This document shows positions 28,554 through 37,381 of a stretch of 64,000 bases of DNA, piece by piece. Origin of the DNA: Eutrophocola sp964503965 (lineage in GTDB: Bacteria > Pseudomonadota > Gammaproteobacteria > Pseudomonadales > Pseudohongiellaceae); assembly GCA_964503965.1 (NCBI GenBank), contig CAZDCK010000012.1, forward strand, positions 1 through 64,000. The letters are read 5' to 3'. The notes beneath the pieces are model-generated. The model was not told the DNA's origin, did not search any database, and was given only the letters and a program-made list of their open reading frames with translations. Numbering within the stretch: the stretch's first letter is position 1; each line of letters opens with the position of its first letter. Made by a program: the position numbers and the translations under genes.

Positions 28554-29233
28554 GGGCAATGGTACTGGCCGCCGGGAAGGGAGAGCGCATGCGTCCCCTG
28601 ACACTGGAAACCCCCAAGCCCTTGCTAATGGCTGGTGGTAAGGCGCTTATTGTCCATCAACTTGAAAAGCTGGCACAGGCAGGATTCAGGGATATTGTGA
28701 TCAATCATGCCTGGTTGGGCGAACAGGTAGAACAGGCACTTGGGGACGGCAGCAGTCTGGGGGTGACTATTTCCTGGTCGCCCGAGCATGAACCTCTGGA
28801 GACGGCTGGTGGGATACTCCAGGCACTTCCGCTGCTTGCTGGTGCCGGACATGACTCGGCCTTTGCCTGTGTGAATTCAGATATCTGGACTGATTTTTCC
28901 TATACGCGCCTGCCGCAACTGAATGGAGACAGCCTGCTCGCCTGGCTGGTTATGGTCGACAATCCGCCGCAGCATAGTGATGGGGATTTCGTACTGGACA
29001 ATGGCCTCGTCCGTGAAGGTACATCCTCGGAGAAAAAACTCACCTTCAGTGGTATCGCTGTCTATCATCCCGGACTGTTTTCCGGACTGGCGCCTGGGAA
29101 ACAGTCCGTCGTTCCCCTGCTGAAAAAGGCCATGGCTGAGGGCCGGGTAGGAGGCGAATACCATGGGGGGCAGTGGTACGATATCGGCACCCCCGAACGC
29201 CTGACTCAGCTTGATATAATGCTTTCTGCCTGA
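28550..29233 (+). CDS. murU: N-acetylmuramate-1-phosphate uridylyltransferase
   Basis: A 227-residue nucleotidyltransferase with LAAGKGERMRPLT, the PKPLL lysine loop, AGGILQALPLL, and the CVNSDIW metal motif. It starts with a GTG overlapping the amgK stop (GTGA). AmgK-MurU convert MurNAc to UDP-MurNAc, bypassing de novo synthesis and making cells less dependent on MurA, the fosfomycin target. No MupP phosphatase gene is seen here. Confidence 0.92.
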   Translation: MRAMVLAAGKGERMRPLTLETPKPLLMAGGKALIVHQLEKLAQAGFRDIVINHAWLGEQVEQALGDGSSLGVTISWSPEHEPLETAGGILQALPLLAGAGHDSAFACVNSDIWTDFSYTRLPQLNGDSLLAWLVMVDNPPQHSDGDFVLDNGLVREGTSSEKKLTFSGIAVYHPGLFSGLAPGKQSVVPLLKKAMAEGRVGGEYHGGQWYDIGTPERLTQLDIMLSA

Positions 29234-29249
29234 CAGGTTTGCTGTCAGG
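29229..29249. terminator. hairpin spanning convergent stops of murU and the amidotransferase gene
   Basis: CCTGACAG-GTTTG-CTGTCAGG is a perfect 8 bp stem that overlaps both stop codons of the convergent genes. No T tract follows on either side. It could act as a shared 3' end. Confidence 0.5.
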
Positions 29250-30045
29250 GATCCAGGTCCGCTGAAACAATCGCTTTTCCCTTTTCGACGATCAACACCT
29301 TGTTAATGCCCACTTCCTGCCAGGCATCGCTGTCGGATAATGGTTCTGAGGCCACGATGATACTTTCTGCTGATTCTGCATAGTGTAGTGTGGGAGGAGG
29401 ATGGTCCTCCAATTCACTGTAACGGGTGAACAGGGCAGTTGTGCCATTGCTTACTGCAAAATTCATCGGCGCTTCTGTGCGGCATCCTGCCCTGGTCCTG
29501 ATATCGTGAATGATGGTCAGGGTCCTGTTCAATGCTGCGAGGATTTTGTCAGCATCCGTTTCGTGGTGCCGTCCCACAGCATCAAGAAACAGTGCAAAGG
29601 CATGTTCCGAGTCTGTATTACCCTGGATGGATTCAAATGCTTCATCTGACAGGGCTTCCAACAGGTAGCGTCGTGTTTTATGGAACTCTCCCAGAAAGCC
29701 GTTGTGCATCCAAAGCCAGGGGCCATGCTTGAAGGGATGGCAGTTGGCCTGGGAAACCGGCATGCCGGGCGTTGCATCCCTTACGTGGGCAAAAAAATGG
29801 GGGGTGAGAATCTTGGCAGCAATCTCGCGCAGATTCCGATTGCTCCAGGCCGGCTCAATACTGACGAATGTCCCGGGCTCCGGATCATCATGTTGCGGAT
29901 ACCATCCAACACCAAAGCCGTCGCCGTTGACTGGTTCGAATCGCATCCGGGCATGACGGCTTTGTCTGACAAGTGAATAGGCACTGTCCAGAAGAAGTTC
30001 CTGCATGAGAGTAGGTGGTCCGCTATAAGCCAGGAATCGGCACAT
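29245..30045 (-). CDS. class II glutamine amidotransferase (YafJ-like)
   Basis: A 266-residue Ntn-hydrolase. Cys2 after the initiator Met (MCRFLAYSG) would be the nucleophile after Met removal. NGDGFGVGWY, FAHVRDAT and CHPFKHGPWLWMHNGFLG match the GATase type-II (DUF4072/EgtC-like) family. No synthetase partner is adjacent, so the acceptor substrate is unknown. It is divergent from the LOG-family gene. Confidence 0.88.
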   Translation of the reverse strand: MCRFLAYSGPPTLMQELLLDSAYSLVRQSRHARMRFEPVNGDGFGVGWYPQHDDPEPGTFVSIEPAWSNRNLREIAAKILTPHFFAHVRDATPGMPVSQANCHPFKHGPWLWMHNGFLGEFHKTRRYLLEALSDEAFESIQGNTDSEHAFALFLDAVGRHHETDADKILAALNRTLTIIHDIRTRAGCRTEAPMNFAVSNGTTALFTRYSELEDHPPPTLHYAESAESIIVASEPLSDSDAWQEVGINKVLIVEKGKAIVSADLDP

Positions 30046-30129
30046 GCTTTGTATTCCCCATGACTTGGTCAGGATTTAATCATGTATGATGATGAAAAAA
30101 AATCAAACTACTTTTTTGCAGGAGGCACC

Positions 30130-31029
30130 ATGCCAAACCGAAAAGAATCGGGTCATTTGTTTCATAATGCTGCAGATGACAGACATTACGCTTACCCTGA
30201 AAAAAGGGAGATGTCGAAAGCCCAGGTTACAGCTGATGCCTACAAACTGGCTTTTGATGATATTGATTTCCTGCTGCGGGATGAAATGCGTCCTGTCCGT
30301 TTCCTGCTGGAGTTGTCCAAGCCGGAGCTTCTTCTGCAGGAGCATGGAATCAACCAGACAGTTGTTATTTTCGGCAGCGCCAGAACGCTCGATATGGAGA
30401 CAGCGCTCCTGAAGAAAGAGAAAGCTGAGCTGGCCCTGAATGAAAATCCCGGTGATCCTGACCTGCAAAAGGAAGTGTCAAGAAGTGACAGAATGATACG
30501 GCAGGCGGGTTATTATGAGCAGGCCCGGAAGCTGTCCCGATTAATCAGTGAAAGTTCTGGTTGCGCTGACTGCCCGCAGTTGCATGTAGTGACAGGGGGA
30601 GGGCCGGGCATTATGGAAGCGGCAAACCGTGGTGCGCATGAAGCCGGCTATGAGTCAGTGGGACTCAATATTGTCTTACCCCATGAGCAGGCCCCAAACC
30701 CCTATATCACGCCTGAGTTGTGTTTCCAGTTCCACTATTTCGCCATGCGAAAAATGCACTTTATGCTCCGGGCCCGCGCACTCGTGATTTTTCCCGGTGG
30801 CTTTGGTACGCTTGATGAAATGTTTGAAGCGCTTACCCTTATCCAGACAGGCAAGATCAAGCCACTACCGGTGATATTTTTTGGCAGGGATTACTGGCAG
30901 CAGCTCATCAATTTTGATTTTCTCGTCGAGGAAGGAGTAATTAACGAGGAAGACCTGTCACTTTTCCGCTTTGTGGATAGTGAAGTTGATGCCTGGCAGA
31001 TCATCCGCAGCAGCCTTGAACAGGACTGA
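30130..31029 (+). CDS. LOG-family protein (putative nucleotide 5'-monophosphate nucleosidase)
   Basis: A 299-residue Rossmann-fold protein. GGGPGIMEAANRGA and PGGFGTLDEMFE are the LOG motifs, the latter with the catalytic Glu. LOG proteins release bases from nucleoside monophosphates, for example cytokinin precursors or purine nucleotides (PpnN-type). The ATG at 30130 follows a strong AGGAGG, so the longer reading from 30082 is not preferred. The true substrate is unknown. Confidence 0.88.
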   Translation: MPNRKESGHLFHNAADDRHYAYPEKREMSKAQVTADAYKLAFDDIDFLLRDEMRPVRFLLELSKPELLLQEHGINQTVVIFGSARTLDMETALLKKEKAELALNENPGDPDLQKEVSRSDRMIRQAGYYEQARKLSRLISESSGCADCPQLHVVTGGGPGIMEAANRGAHEAGYESVGLNIVLPHEQAPNPYITPELCFQFHYFAMRKMHFMLRARALVIFPGGFGTLDEMFEALTLIQTGKIKPLPVIFFGRDYWQQLINFDFLVEEGVINEEDLSLFRFVDSEVDAWQIIRSSLEQD

Positions 31030-31046
31030 TGGACGGCCATTACCGC

Positions 31047-31922
31047 TTACCGATTCATGTTTTCCAGGGCTGCAATTCTTTTTTCCAAGGGTGGATGGCT
31101 GGAAAAAATAGCCTGCACCTTGCCTGTGTTTATACCAAAGGCTGCCAGTTCATCGGGCATTTGAGCCTGCTGTGAAGACTGCAGGCGGCGCAGGGCGGAG
31201 ATCATTGCCTGGCGCCCGGCTAGTTGTGCTCCACCGGAATCAGCGCGGAATTCCCGCCAGCGAGAAAACCACATCACAATCATGGACGCGAAAATACCCA
31301 GAATAATCTGGGTCACTATCGAGACAATGAAGAAAGCAGGACCATGACCGCGTTCCACCTTGAATACTGCTCTGTCCACGATATGTCCAATCACCCGTGA
31401 CAGAAAGACCACAAAGGTATTCACCACGCCCTGTATCAGTGTCATCGTCACCATATCACCGTTGGCTACATGGCTGATTTCATGGGCAAGAACAGCTTCT
31501 ATTTCCTCTCTGGTCATGCTCTGGCAAAGCCCGGTACTCACAGCGACCAGGGCATCATTGCGATTCCATCCCGTAGCGAAGGCATTGGGAGCACTCTGGT
31601 TAAAAATCCCGACCTCAGGCATGCGGATGCGACACTGGTCAGCCTGTCTTTTCACGGTTTGCATCAGCCAGCTTTCGAAGTCGTTACGGGGCTGATTGAT
31701 GATCTTAACGCCCATGCCTTTTTTCGCCATCATCTTGGATAGCATCAGTGAAATGAAAGAGCCGCCAAACCCGATGATGGTGGAAAAGACCAGCAGGGCC
31801 TGCAGATTCAGGTCCACACCGTTGGCAGCAAGGAGTCCCTGAAAACCAAAGACCTGGAAAACAAGTGAAATGAGTACCATGATGGCAATATTGGTACCAA
31901 GAAAAAGCGCGATGCGCAGCAT
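31047..31922 (-). CDS. htpX: membrane metalloprotease HtpX
   Basis: A 291-residue M48 protease with two N-terminal and two central membrane helices. The zinc site HEISH is in VLAHEISHVANGDM, with a further Glu at WREFRADSGGAQLAGR. It degrades misfolded membrane proteins with FtsH. The ATG at 31922 has a GGAG site upstream; the longer frame reaching 31994 lacks this. It converges on the LOG gene. Confidence 0.97.
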   Translation of the reverse strand: MLRIALFLGTNIAIMVLISLVFQVFGFQGLLAANGVDLNLQALLVFSTIIGFGGSFISLMLSKMMAKKGMGVKIINQPRNDFESWLMQTVKRQADQCRIRMPEVGIFNQSAPNAFATGWNRNDALVAVSTGLCQSMTREEIEAVLAHEISHVANGDMVTMTLIQGVVNTFVVFLSRVIGHIVDRAVFKVERGHGPAFFIVSIVTQIILGIFASMIVMWFSRWREFRADSGGAQLAGRQAMISALRRLQSSQQAQMPDELAAFGINTGKVQAIFSSHPPLEKRIAALENMNR

Positions 31923-32101
31923 GTTCTGATCTCCTGTGAATCGGGTGGCAGAAATTGTGTGTTCGTACAGCGGACAATTAAAATATTGTGGCATTTCACC
32001 GGATTACAATACCTCTTTGACAAGGACATGCACACTGAAACCCGGTACAATGCGCCTCTTGAGAAATCCCGTTAATCCCGGAAAACAACCGGACTTGGAA
32101 T

Positions 32102-32785
32102 ATGGCTGGAGACAATTACCTTATCGCACCTTCAATCCTGTCAGCAGACTTTGCCAGGCTTGGAGAAGAGGTCAGTGCTGTGATTGATGCAGGTGCTGAT
32201 GTTATCCATTTCGACGTTATGGATAATCACTATGTGCCCAATCTCACGATAGGCCCGGGCGTGTGCAAATCACTGGCGGACTACATGGGCCGGAACAACA
32301 TTGATGCCCCGATTGATGTGCATCTGATGGTCTCACCCGTGGATAGCCTGATTACTGAGTTTGCAAAAGCCGGGGCGAGTTATATTACCTTTCACCCCGA
32401 GGCGACAAACCATATTGATCGCTCTCTGCAGTTGATCAGGGATGCCGGTTGCAGGTCCGGCCTGGTCCTTAACCCCGCGACTCCTGTGGACTGCCTGGAC
32501 TATGTCATGGACAAGCTGGATATTATTTTGCTGATGTCCGTGAATCCCGGTTTTGGGGGGCAGGCCTTCATTCCATCCACGCTGGATAAACTCAGGGTGG
32601 TCCGCAAGCTCATTGATGACAGTGGCCTGGATATTCGTCTTGAAGTTGATGGCGGTGTAGGTGTTAACAACATCGCTGAAATAGCCGCAGCCGGGGCGGA
32701 TATGTTTGTGGCCGGATCCGCGATTTTTGGCAGCGGTGATTACACGGCTACCATCGCTGAGATGCGCGGGGCGCTGGCAAGCTGA
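32102..32785 (+). CDS. rpe: ribulose-phosphate 3-epimerase
   Basis: A 227-residue TIM barrel: IAPSILSADFARLGEE, DVIHFDVMDNHYVPN, DVHLMV, LLMSVNPGFGGQAF and EVDGGV are the family's metal and phosphate-binding motifs. It interconverts ribulose 5-phosphate and xylulose 5-phosphate. Its stop overlaps the trpE start (TGATG). In Pseudomonas a phosphoglycolate phosphatase gene separates them; here it is missing. Confidence 0.97.
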   Translation: MAGDNYLIAPSILSADFARLGEEVSAVIDAGADVIHFDVMDNHYVPNLTIGPGVCKSLADYMGRNNIDAPIDVHLMVSPVDSLITEFAKAGASYITFHPEATNHIDRSLQLIRDAGCRSGLVLNPATPVDCLDYVMDKLDIILLMSVNPGFGGQAFIPSTLDKLRVVRKLIDDSGLDIRLEVDGGVGVNNIAEIAAAGADMFVAGSAIFGSGDYTATIAEMRGALAS

Positions 32786-34254
32786 TGACTCCCGAGCAAT
32801 TTCAAACCTTTGCCCGTGAGGGCTTCAATCGTGTACCTGTGTACCGGGAAATTCTCGCTGACCTGGAAACACCCCTGAGCAGTTATCTTAAACTTGCCCG
32901 CGGCCCCTACAGTTATTTTCTGGAGTCTGTTCAGGGCGGAGAAAAATGGGGTCGTTATTCCATCATCGGGCTTCCATGCCGGACACTGCTCAAGGTGATG
33001 GGAAACAAGCTGACCGTTGAAACCGACGGCCAGGTGACTGAATCCTGTGAAGCCGATGACCCCTTTGAATTTATTGAATCCTTCCAGCAGCGCTTTAGAG
33101 TGCCCGAACTGAAAGACCTGCCGCGGTTCAATGGCGGCCTGGTCGGTTACTTTGCCTATGACACTGTTCGCTATGTCGAACACAAGGTCGCCGATTCAAC
33201 GCCTCCCGATAATGTAAATACGCCAGATATTGTGCTGATGCTCTCCGAAGAAGTGGTGGTCTTTGATAATCTGCGCGGCAAACTGATGATCATGGTTTAC
33301 CAGGATCCAGCCATCGATGGAGCCTATGCGCTGGCCAGTGAACGACTCGATGAAATTGAAGCCATGCTGGATGCCCAACTACACATGGAAGTCCGAAAAG
33401 GGTCCAGGGATATTGGTGAGGAAGATTTTGTATCAAGTTTCGGTCAGGAAGCCTTTGAAACGGCCGTTGATAAAATCAAGGATTACATTGTCGCTGGTGA
33501 TGTCATGCAGGTGGTGCTGGCCCAGCGCATGAGCCTGCCCTACGATGGTGAGGCGATCAATGTTTACCGAGCCCTTCGCCAGCTCAACCCCTCCCCCTAC
33601 ATGGTTTTCATGGATATGGGTGATTTCCATATCGTCAGTGCTTCACCGGAAATTCTAGCCCGGGTTGAGGATGGCAAGATTACCGTGCGGCCTTTGGCAG
33701 GAACCCGTCGACGGGGCAAGACCGAGGAAGAGGATCTGGCCCTTGAGCAGGAATTGCTGGCCGACGAAAAGGAAATTGCAGAGCACCTGATGCTGATTGA
33801 CCTGTCCAGAAATGATTCCGGACGGGTATCCAAAACCGGATCGGTGGAAGTTACCCGGCAGATGTTTGTTGAGCGATATTCCCATGTGATGCATATCGCC
33901 TCCAATGTGGAGAGTGAACTGGCCGATGACATGAATGCCCTGGATGTACTCAAGGCCACACTTCCGGTAGGGACGCTAAGCGGTGCTCCGAAAGTACGGG
34001 CCATGGAAATTATTGATGAATTTGAACCCGTGAAACGGGGAGTCTATGGCGGTGCCATGGGATATCTTTCCTGGAACGGCAACATGGATATGGCCATTGC
34101 GATTCGTACCGCAGTGATCAAGGACAATACCCTGTATATCCAGGCAGGTGCCGGTGTTGTGGCGGATTCTGTGCCGGCACTGGAATGGAAAGAGACCATG
34201 AACAAGGCCCGGGCCATGTTTCATGCGGTAAAACTGGCAGAAGAAGGCCTCTAG
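32785..34254 (+). CDS. trpE: anthranilate synthase component I
   Basis: A 489-residue chorismate-utilising enzyme. The N-terminal FLES (YSYFLESVQGGEKWGRYS) corresponds to the tryptophan-feedback site, and the C-terminal part has RPLAGTRRRGKT, DLSRNDSGRVS and VGTLSGAPKVRAMEIID. With TrpG it forms anthranilate from chorismate and glutamine. The coding sequence overlaps rpe by one base and is followed by trpG after 15 bp. Confidence 0.97.
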   Translation: MTPEQFQTFAREGFNRVPVYREILADLETPLSSYLKLARGPYSYFLESVQGGEKWGRYSIIGLPCRTLLKVMGNKLTVETDGQVTESCEADDPFEFIESFQQRFRVPELKDLPRFNGGLVGYFAYDTVRYVEHKVADSTPPDNVNTPDIVLMLSEEVVVFDNLRGKLMIMVYQDPAIDGAYALASERLDEIEAMLDAQLHMEVRKGSRDIGEEDFVSSFGQEAFETAVDKIKDYIVAGDVMQVVLAQRMSLPYDGEAINVYRALRQLNPSPYMVFMDMGDFHIVSASPEILARVEDGKITVRPLAGTRRRGKTEEEDLALEQELLADEKEIAEHLMLIDLSRNDSGRVSKTGSVEVTRQMFVERYSHVMHIASNVESELADDMNALDVLKATLPVGTLSGAPKVRAMEIIDEFEPVKRGVYGGAMGYLSWNGNMDMAIAIRTAVIKDNTLYIQAGAGVVADSVPALEWKETMNKARAMFHAVKLAEEGL

Positions 34255-34269
34255 GCCGGGTTAGTCATT

Positions 34270-34848
34270 ATGCTGTTGATGATCGACAACTATGATTCTT
34301 TCACCTACAACCTCGTTCAGTATTTCGGGGAACTCGGTGCGCAGATGAAAGTATTCCGAAACGATGAAATTACCCTGGAAGACATTGCGGTAATGGCACC
34401 ATCACGTATCGTTATATCACCGGGCCCCTGTACGCCATCTGAAGCAGGGATATCCGTTTCGCTCATCAAGGAATTTGCCGGTAAAGTGCCTATCCTTGGT
34501 GTTTGTCTTGGTCACCAGAGTATTGGAGAGGCCTTTGGAGGAAACATTATCAGGGCCAAGCGGGTCATGCATGGAAAGACCTCCGCCATGCATCATAAAA
34601 ATGAGGGTGTTTTCCGAGGCCTGCCCAGTCCTTTTGATGCCACACGCTATCATTCCCTGGTGATTGAAAAAGAAAGCCTGCCGGATTGTCTGGAAATAAC
34701 CGCCTGGACCGAAAACGATGATGGTTCGTTCGAGGAAATCATGGGTGTGCGTCACAAGACACTCCCGGTAGAAGGGGTTCAGTTTCATCCGGAATCCATA
34801 CTCAGTGAACATGGTCACCAGATGCTGAAAAATTTCCTGGATTCCTGA
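34270..34848 (+). CDS. trpG: anthranilate synthase component II (glutamine amidotransferase)
   Basis: A 192-residue class I amidotransferase with MIDNYDSFTYNLVQY, the nucleophile Cys in GVCLGHQSIGEAFGG and the HPES of VQFHPESILSEHG (catalytic His and Glu). It supplies ammonia to TrpE and may also serve PabB. In Pseudomonas it is followed by trpD; here trpC starts 13 bp later. Confidence 0.96.
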   Translation: MLLMIDNYDSFTYNLVQYFGELGAQMKVFRNDEITLEDIAVMAPSRIVISPGPCTPSEAGISVSLIKEFAGKVPILGVCLGHQSIGEAFGGNIIRAKRVMHGKTSAMHHKNEGVFRGLPSPFDATRYHSLVIEKESLPDCLEITAWTENDDGSFEEIMGVRHKTLPVEGVQFHPESILSEHGHQMLKNFLDS

Positions 34849-34861
34849 GCACAGCAGTACC

Positions 34862-35662
34862 ATGACACAGTCGACTATTCTCAAAAAAATTCTCGATCGC
34901 AAGGCGGAAGAGATCGCTGAAAGGCAGGCCCGTCAATCCCTGGCGGATCTGGAGAAGGCGATAGTTTCGGCTGATCCCTGTCGCGGATTCACCAGGGCCC
35001 TGATGGACCGGATTGACCACAAGCGTCCCGCCGTTATTGCCGAAATCAAGAAAGCGTCTCCGAGCAAGGGCTTGATTCGGGAAGACTTTGAACCGGCCGC
35101 TATTGCAGAAAGTTATGCTGATAATGGGGCCGCCTGTCTGTCTGTGCTTACTGACAAGGATTTTTTTCAGGGCGATGAAGCCTATCTGGAAGCCGCAAGA
35201 GCCGCCTGCAAGCTGCCTGTCATTCGCAAGGACTTCATGGTGGATCCCTGGCAGATTGCAGAATCCAGGGCCATGCAGGCTGACTGCATATTGCTGATAG
35301 TCGCGGCTCTATCGCCTGAGCAGTTGAAGGAACTGGCTGACAGTGCCCGCCACTATGGGCTGGATTTCCTGGTTGAAGTACATAATCGTGATGAACTTGA
35401 ACTGGCTTTGTCACTGGATGCAGAGCTGATTGGTATCAATAATCGGGATCTGCATACTTTTAACACCAGTCTGTCTACTACCTATGATTTGCTGCCCCTG
35501 ATTCCAGAGGGTACTGCCGTGGTTACTGAAAGTGGTATCCATATCCGTGAAGATGTGGAAGAAATGATTTCCCATGGTGTTTACGGATTTCTTGTAGGTG
35601 AGTCATTCATGCGAGCACCCGAGCCTGGCGAAAAATTACGGGAACTTTTTTTTCATGGCTAA
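34862..35662 (+). CDS. trpC: indole-3-glycerol phosphate synthase
   Basis: A 266-residue monofunctional TrpC: AVIAEIKKASPSKGLIRE at the substrate loop, LTDKDFFQG, VIRKDFMVDPWQIAESRAMQAD, GINNRDLHTF and VTESGI. It closes the indole ring from CdRP. It needs TrpD and TrpF products from elsewhere, since neither is in this cluster. Its end overlaps dgkA by 8 bp. Confidence 0.97.
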   Translation: MTQSTILKKILDRKAEEIAERQARQSLADLEKAIVSADPCRGFTRALMDRIDHKRPAVIAEIKKASPSKGLIREDFEPAAIAESYADNGAACLSVLTDKDFFQGDEAYLEAARAACKLPVIRKDFMVDPWQIAESRAMQADCILLIVAALSPEQLKELADSARHYGLDFLVEVHNRDELELALSLDAELIGINNRDLHTFNTSLSTTYDLLPLIPEGTAVVTESGIHIREDVEEMISHGVYGFLVGESFMRAPEPGEKLRELFFHG

Positions 35663-36017
35663 ACCGGGTGAAACAGGGCTGCAACGCGTCATTTCTGCCT
35701 TTTTCAACTCCCTGAAAGGATTGAAAGGATGCTGGAAAAATGAGGCGGCCTTTCGACAGGAAGTAATGCTGAGCATTATCCTAGTTCCTCTTGGGCTTTA
35801 CCTGGGTAACGGCGGTCTGGAAAAAGCCCTTCTGGTGAGCGTACTTTTCCTGGTGTTAATCGTTGAGGTGCTCAATTCTGGGATTGAAGCGGCTATTGAC
35901 CGGATAGGGCATGAACACCATGAACTGTCAGGACTGGCCAAGGACCTGGGCAGTGCGGCCGTCTTTCTCAGTCTGGCGTTGGTTGGTGTAGTCTGGGGCC
36001 TGGTTCTGTTTTTTTAG
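35655..36017 (+). CDS. dgkA: diacylglycerol kinase
   Basis: A 120-residue integral membrane kinase with three helices. NEAAFRQEV and EVLNSGIEAAIDR with DLGSAAVFLSL are the DgkA active-site motifs. It phosphorylates diacylglycerol from membrane-derived oligosaccharide or LPS modification. The ATG at 35655 within the trpC end gives the usual length (about 120). It converges on the crp-like gene. Confidence 0.95.
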   Translation: MAKPGETGLQRVISAFFNSLKGLKGCWKNEAAFRQEVMLSIILVPLGLYLGNGGLEKALLVSVLFLVLIVEVLNSGIEAAIDRIGHEHHELSGLAKDLGSAAVFLSLALVGVVWGLVLFF

Positions 36018-36049
36018 TTCCGGGATTGCAGTAGCTCTTTTGTTACAAT

Positions 36050-36724
36050 CTACCGGGTACCATACACAACAATAGTTTTGCCGTGGACTTCAATAAGACC
36101 CTGCTCTTCCAGATCCTTGAGTACCCGTCCAGCCATCTCCCTTGAACAGTTCACAATCCTGCCAAGTTCCTGACGGGTGATCTTGATTTGCATGCCTTCC
36201 GGATGGGTCATGGCATCCGGTTCCTTGGACAGTTCCAGTAGGGTGCTGGCGATACGGCCGGTTACATCAAAGAAACTCAGATCGGCAACACGCTTGGTTG
36301 TGCTGCGTAGCCTGTGGGCCATCTGTTCACCGATGGTGTAAAGAATTTCGGGATGTTGCCGGGTATAGTCACTGAAATTGCTGTAGGAAATTTCGGCCAG
36401 CTCACATTCGGTCTTGGTGCGTACACAGGCACTGCGGGCTTCGCTATGTTCAAACAGGCCCATTTCCCCAAAAAAGTCGCCCGGGTTGAGATAGGCTATA
36501 ACAGCTTCTTTCCCTTCCTCATCTTCCAGCACGACAGAAACACTTCCGGAAACGATGTAATAAAGTGTTTCGCACTTGTCCCCTTCATGAATGATAGTGG
36601 TCTTGTTGGGATATTTCCGCCTGTGGGTATGACTTAAAAAGTTTTTCAGTCCGTAATGTGAGGCGTGATTGCCATTAATGCCATCCGCTTTTCCTCGCCT
36701 AAGCGTAAACATGGATAATTGCAT
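36050..36724 (-). CDS. vfr: cAMP receptor protein family regulator (Vfr-like)
   Basis: A 224-residue CRP/FNR protein. The cyclic-nucleotide pocket reads GDFFGEMGLFEHSEARSACVRTKT, with the FGE glutamate and RSA motif that bind cAMP in Crp and Vfr. The DNA-binding part has ITRQELGRIVNCSREMAGRVLKDLEEQGLIEV. Its position between trpC and an OsmC gene matches vfr in Pseudomonas. It probably controls catabolic and surface genes in response to cAMP. Several N-terminal Met codons exist, so the exact start is uncertain. Confidence 0.93.
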   Translation of the reverse strand: MQLSMFTLRRGKADGINGNHASHYGLKNFLSHTHRRKYPNKTTIIHEGDKCETLYYIVSGSVSVVLEDEEGKEAVIAYLNPGDFFGEMGLFEHSEARSACVRTKTECELAEISYSNFSDYTRQHPEILYTIGEQMAHRLRSTTKRVADLSFFDVTGRIASTLLELSKEPDAMTHPEGMQIKITRQELGRIVNCSREMAGRVLKDLEEQGLIEVHGKTIVVYGTR

Positions 36725-36887
36725 ACCATACTTTGTCTGGGGGTACTATTCTATAAGCAAATAAATGCCAACCCCCGCGCAGTGTTTTTGTTCGTTGAAT
36801 CAAGAAGTTCCATGCAGACTGGGCCATGAATAGTGTGGGATAATCGCCGGTGGTTATACAAAGTTTCCAAGGTATGAGGTTGAATTG

Positions 36888-37307
36888 ATGAAGGCAAAAA
36901 TCACCTGGTTGGAAGAGGCCATGTTTGAAGGTGAATCCGGCAGTGGTCATAAAGTTATCATGGATGGCCCCGAAAGTGCAGGTGGCAGGAATCGTGGCGT
37001 CAGGCCGATGGAAATGTTGTTGTTGGGCGTAGGCACCTGCTCTGCCTTTGATGTGGTGAATATCCTGAAAAAATCACGGCAGAATGTCACAGGTTGTGAG
37101 GCAGAAGTTGACGCTCAACGCGCTGATGCTGTCCCTGCAGTTTTTGAAAAAATACACCTAGTCTTCCGGGTGAGCGGTCATGATCTTGATCCGGCAAAGG
37201 TTAAGCGTGCAGTCGATTTATCGGCGGAAAAATATTGTTCAGCATCCATCATGCTGGGAAAGGCTGGTGTGGAAATGACCCATGAATTCATCATCGAGGA
37301 AGCATAG
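36888..37307 (+). CDS. OsmC-family peroxide/osmotic stress protein
   Basis: A 139-residue OsmC-fold protein. The redox cysteines are in LLGVGTCSAFDVVNIL and SAEKYCSASIML, as in peroxiredoxin-like OsmC/YhfA proteins. GGRNRGVRPMEMLL matches the family. It likely reduces organic hydroperoxides in the cytoplasm. Divergent from the Vfr-like gene, as in Pseudomonas (PA0653-like position). ATG 36888 was chosen over an adjacent TTG. Confidence 0.92.
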   Translation: MKAKITWLEEAMFEGESGSGHKVIMDGPESAGGRNRGVRPMEMLLLGVGTCSAFDVVNILKKSRQNVTGCEAEVDAQRADAVPAVFEKIHLVFRVSGHDLDPAKVKRAVDLSAEKYCSASIMLGKAGVEMTHEFIIEEA

Positions 37308-37381
37308 GAACTCAGATGTGGTCTTCGGTAGTTGTGATTGGATTCGCATTACCGGGAATTTGAATCTGTACTATTGAGAGT

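Noticed and set aside
34270..34848. trpG-trpD fusion
   Set aside because: The protein is only 192 residues and ends right after the amidotransferase HPES region, so no TrpD domain is attached.
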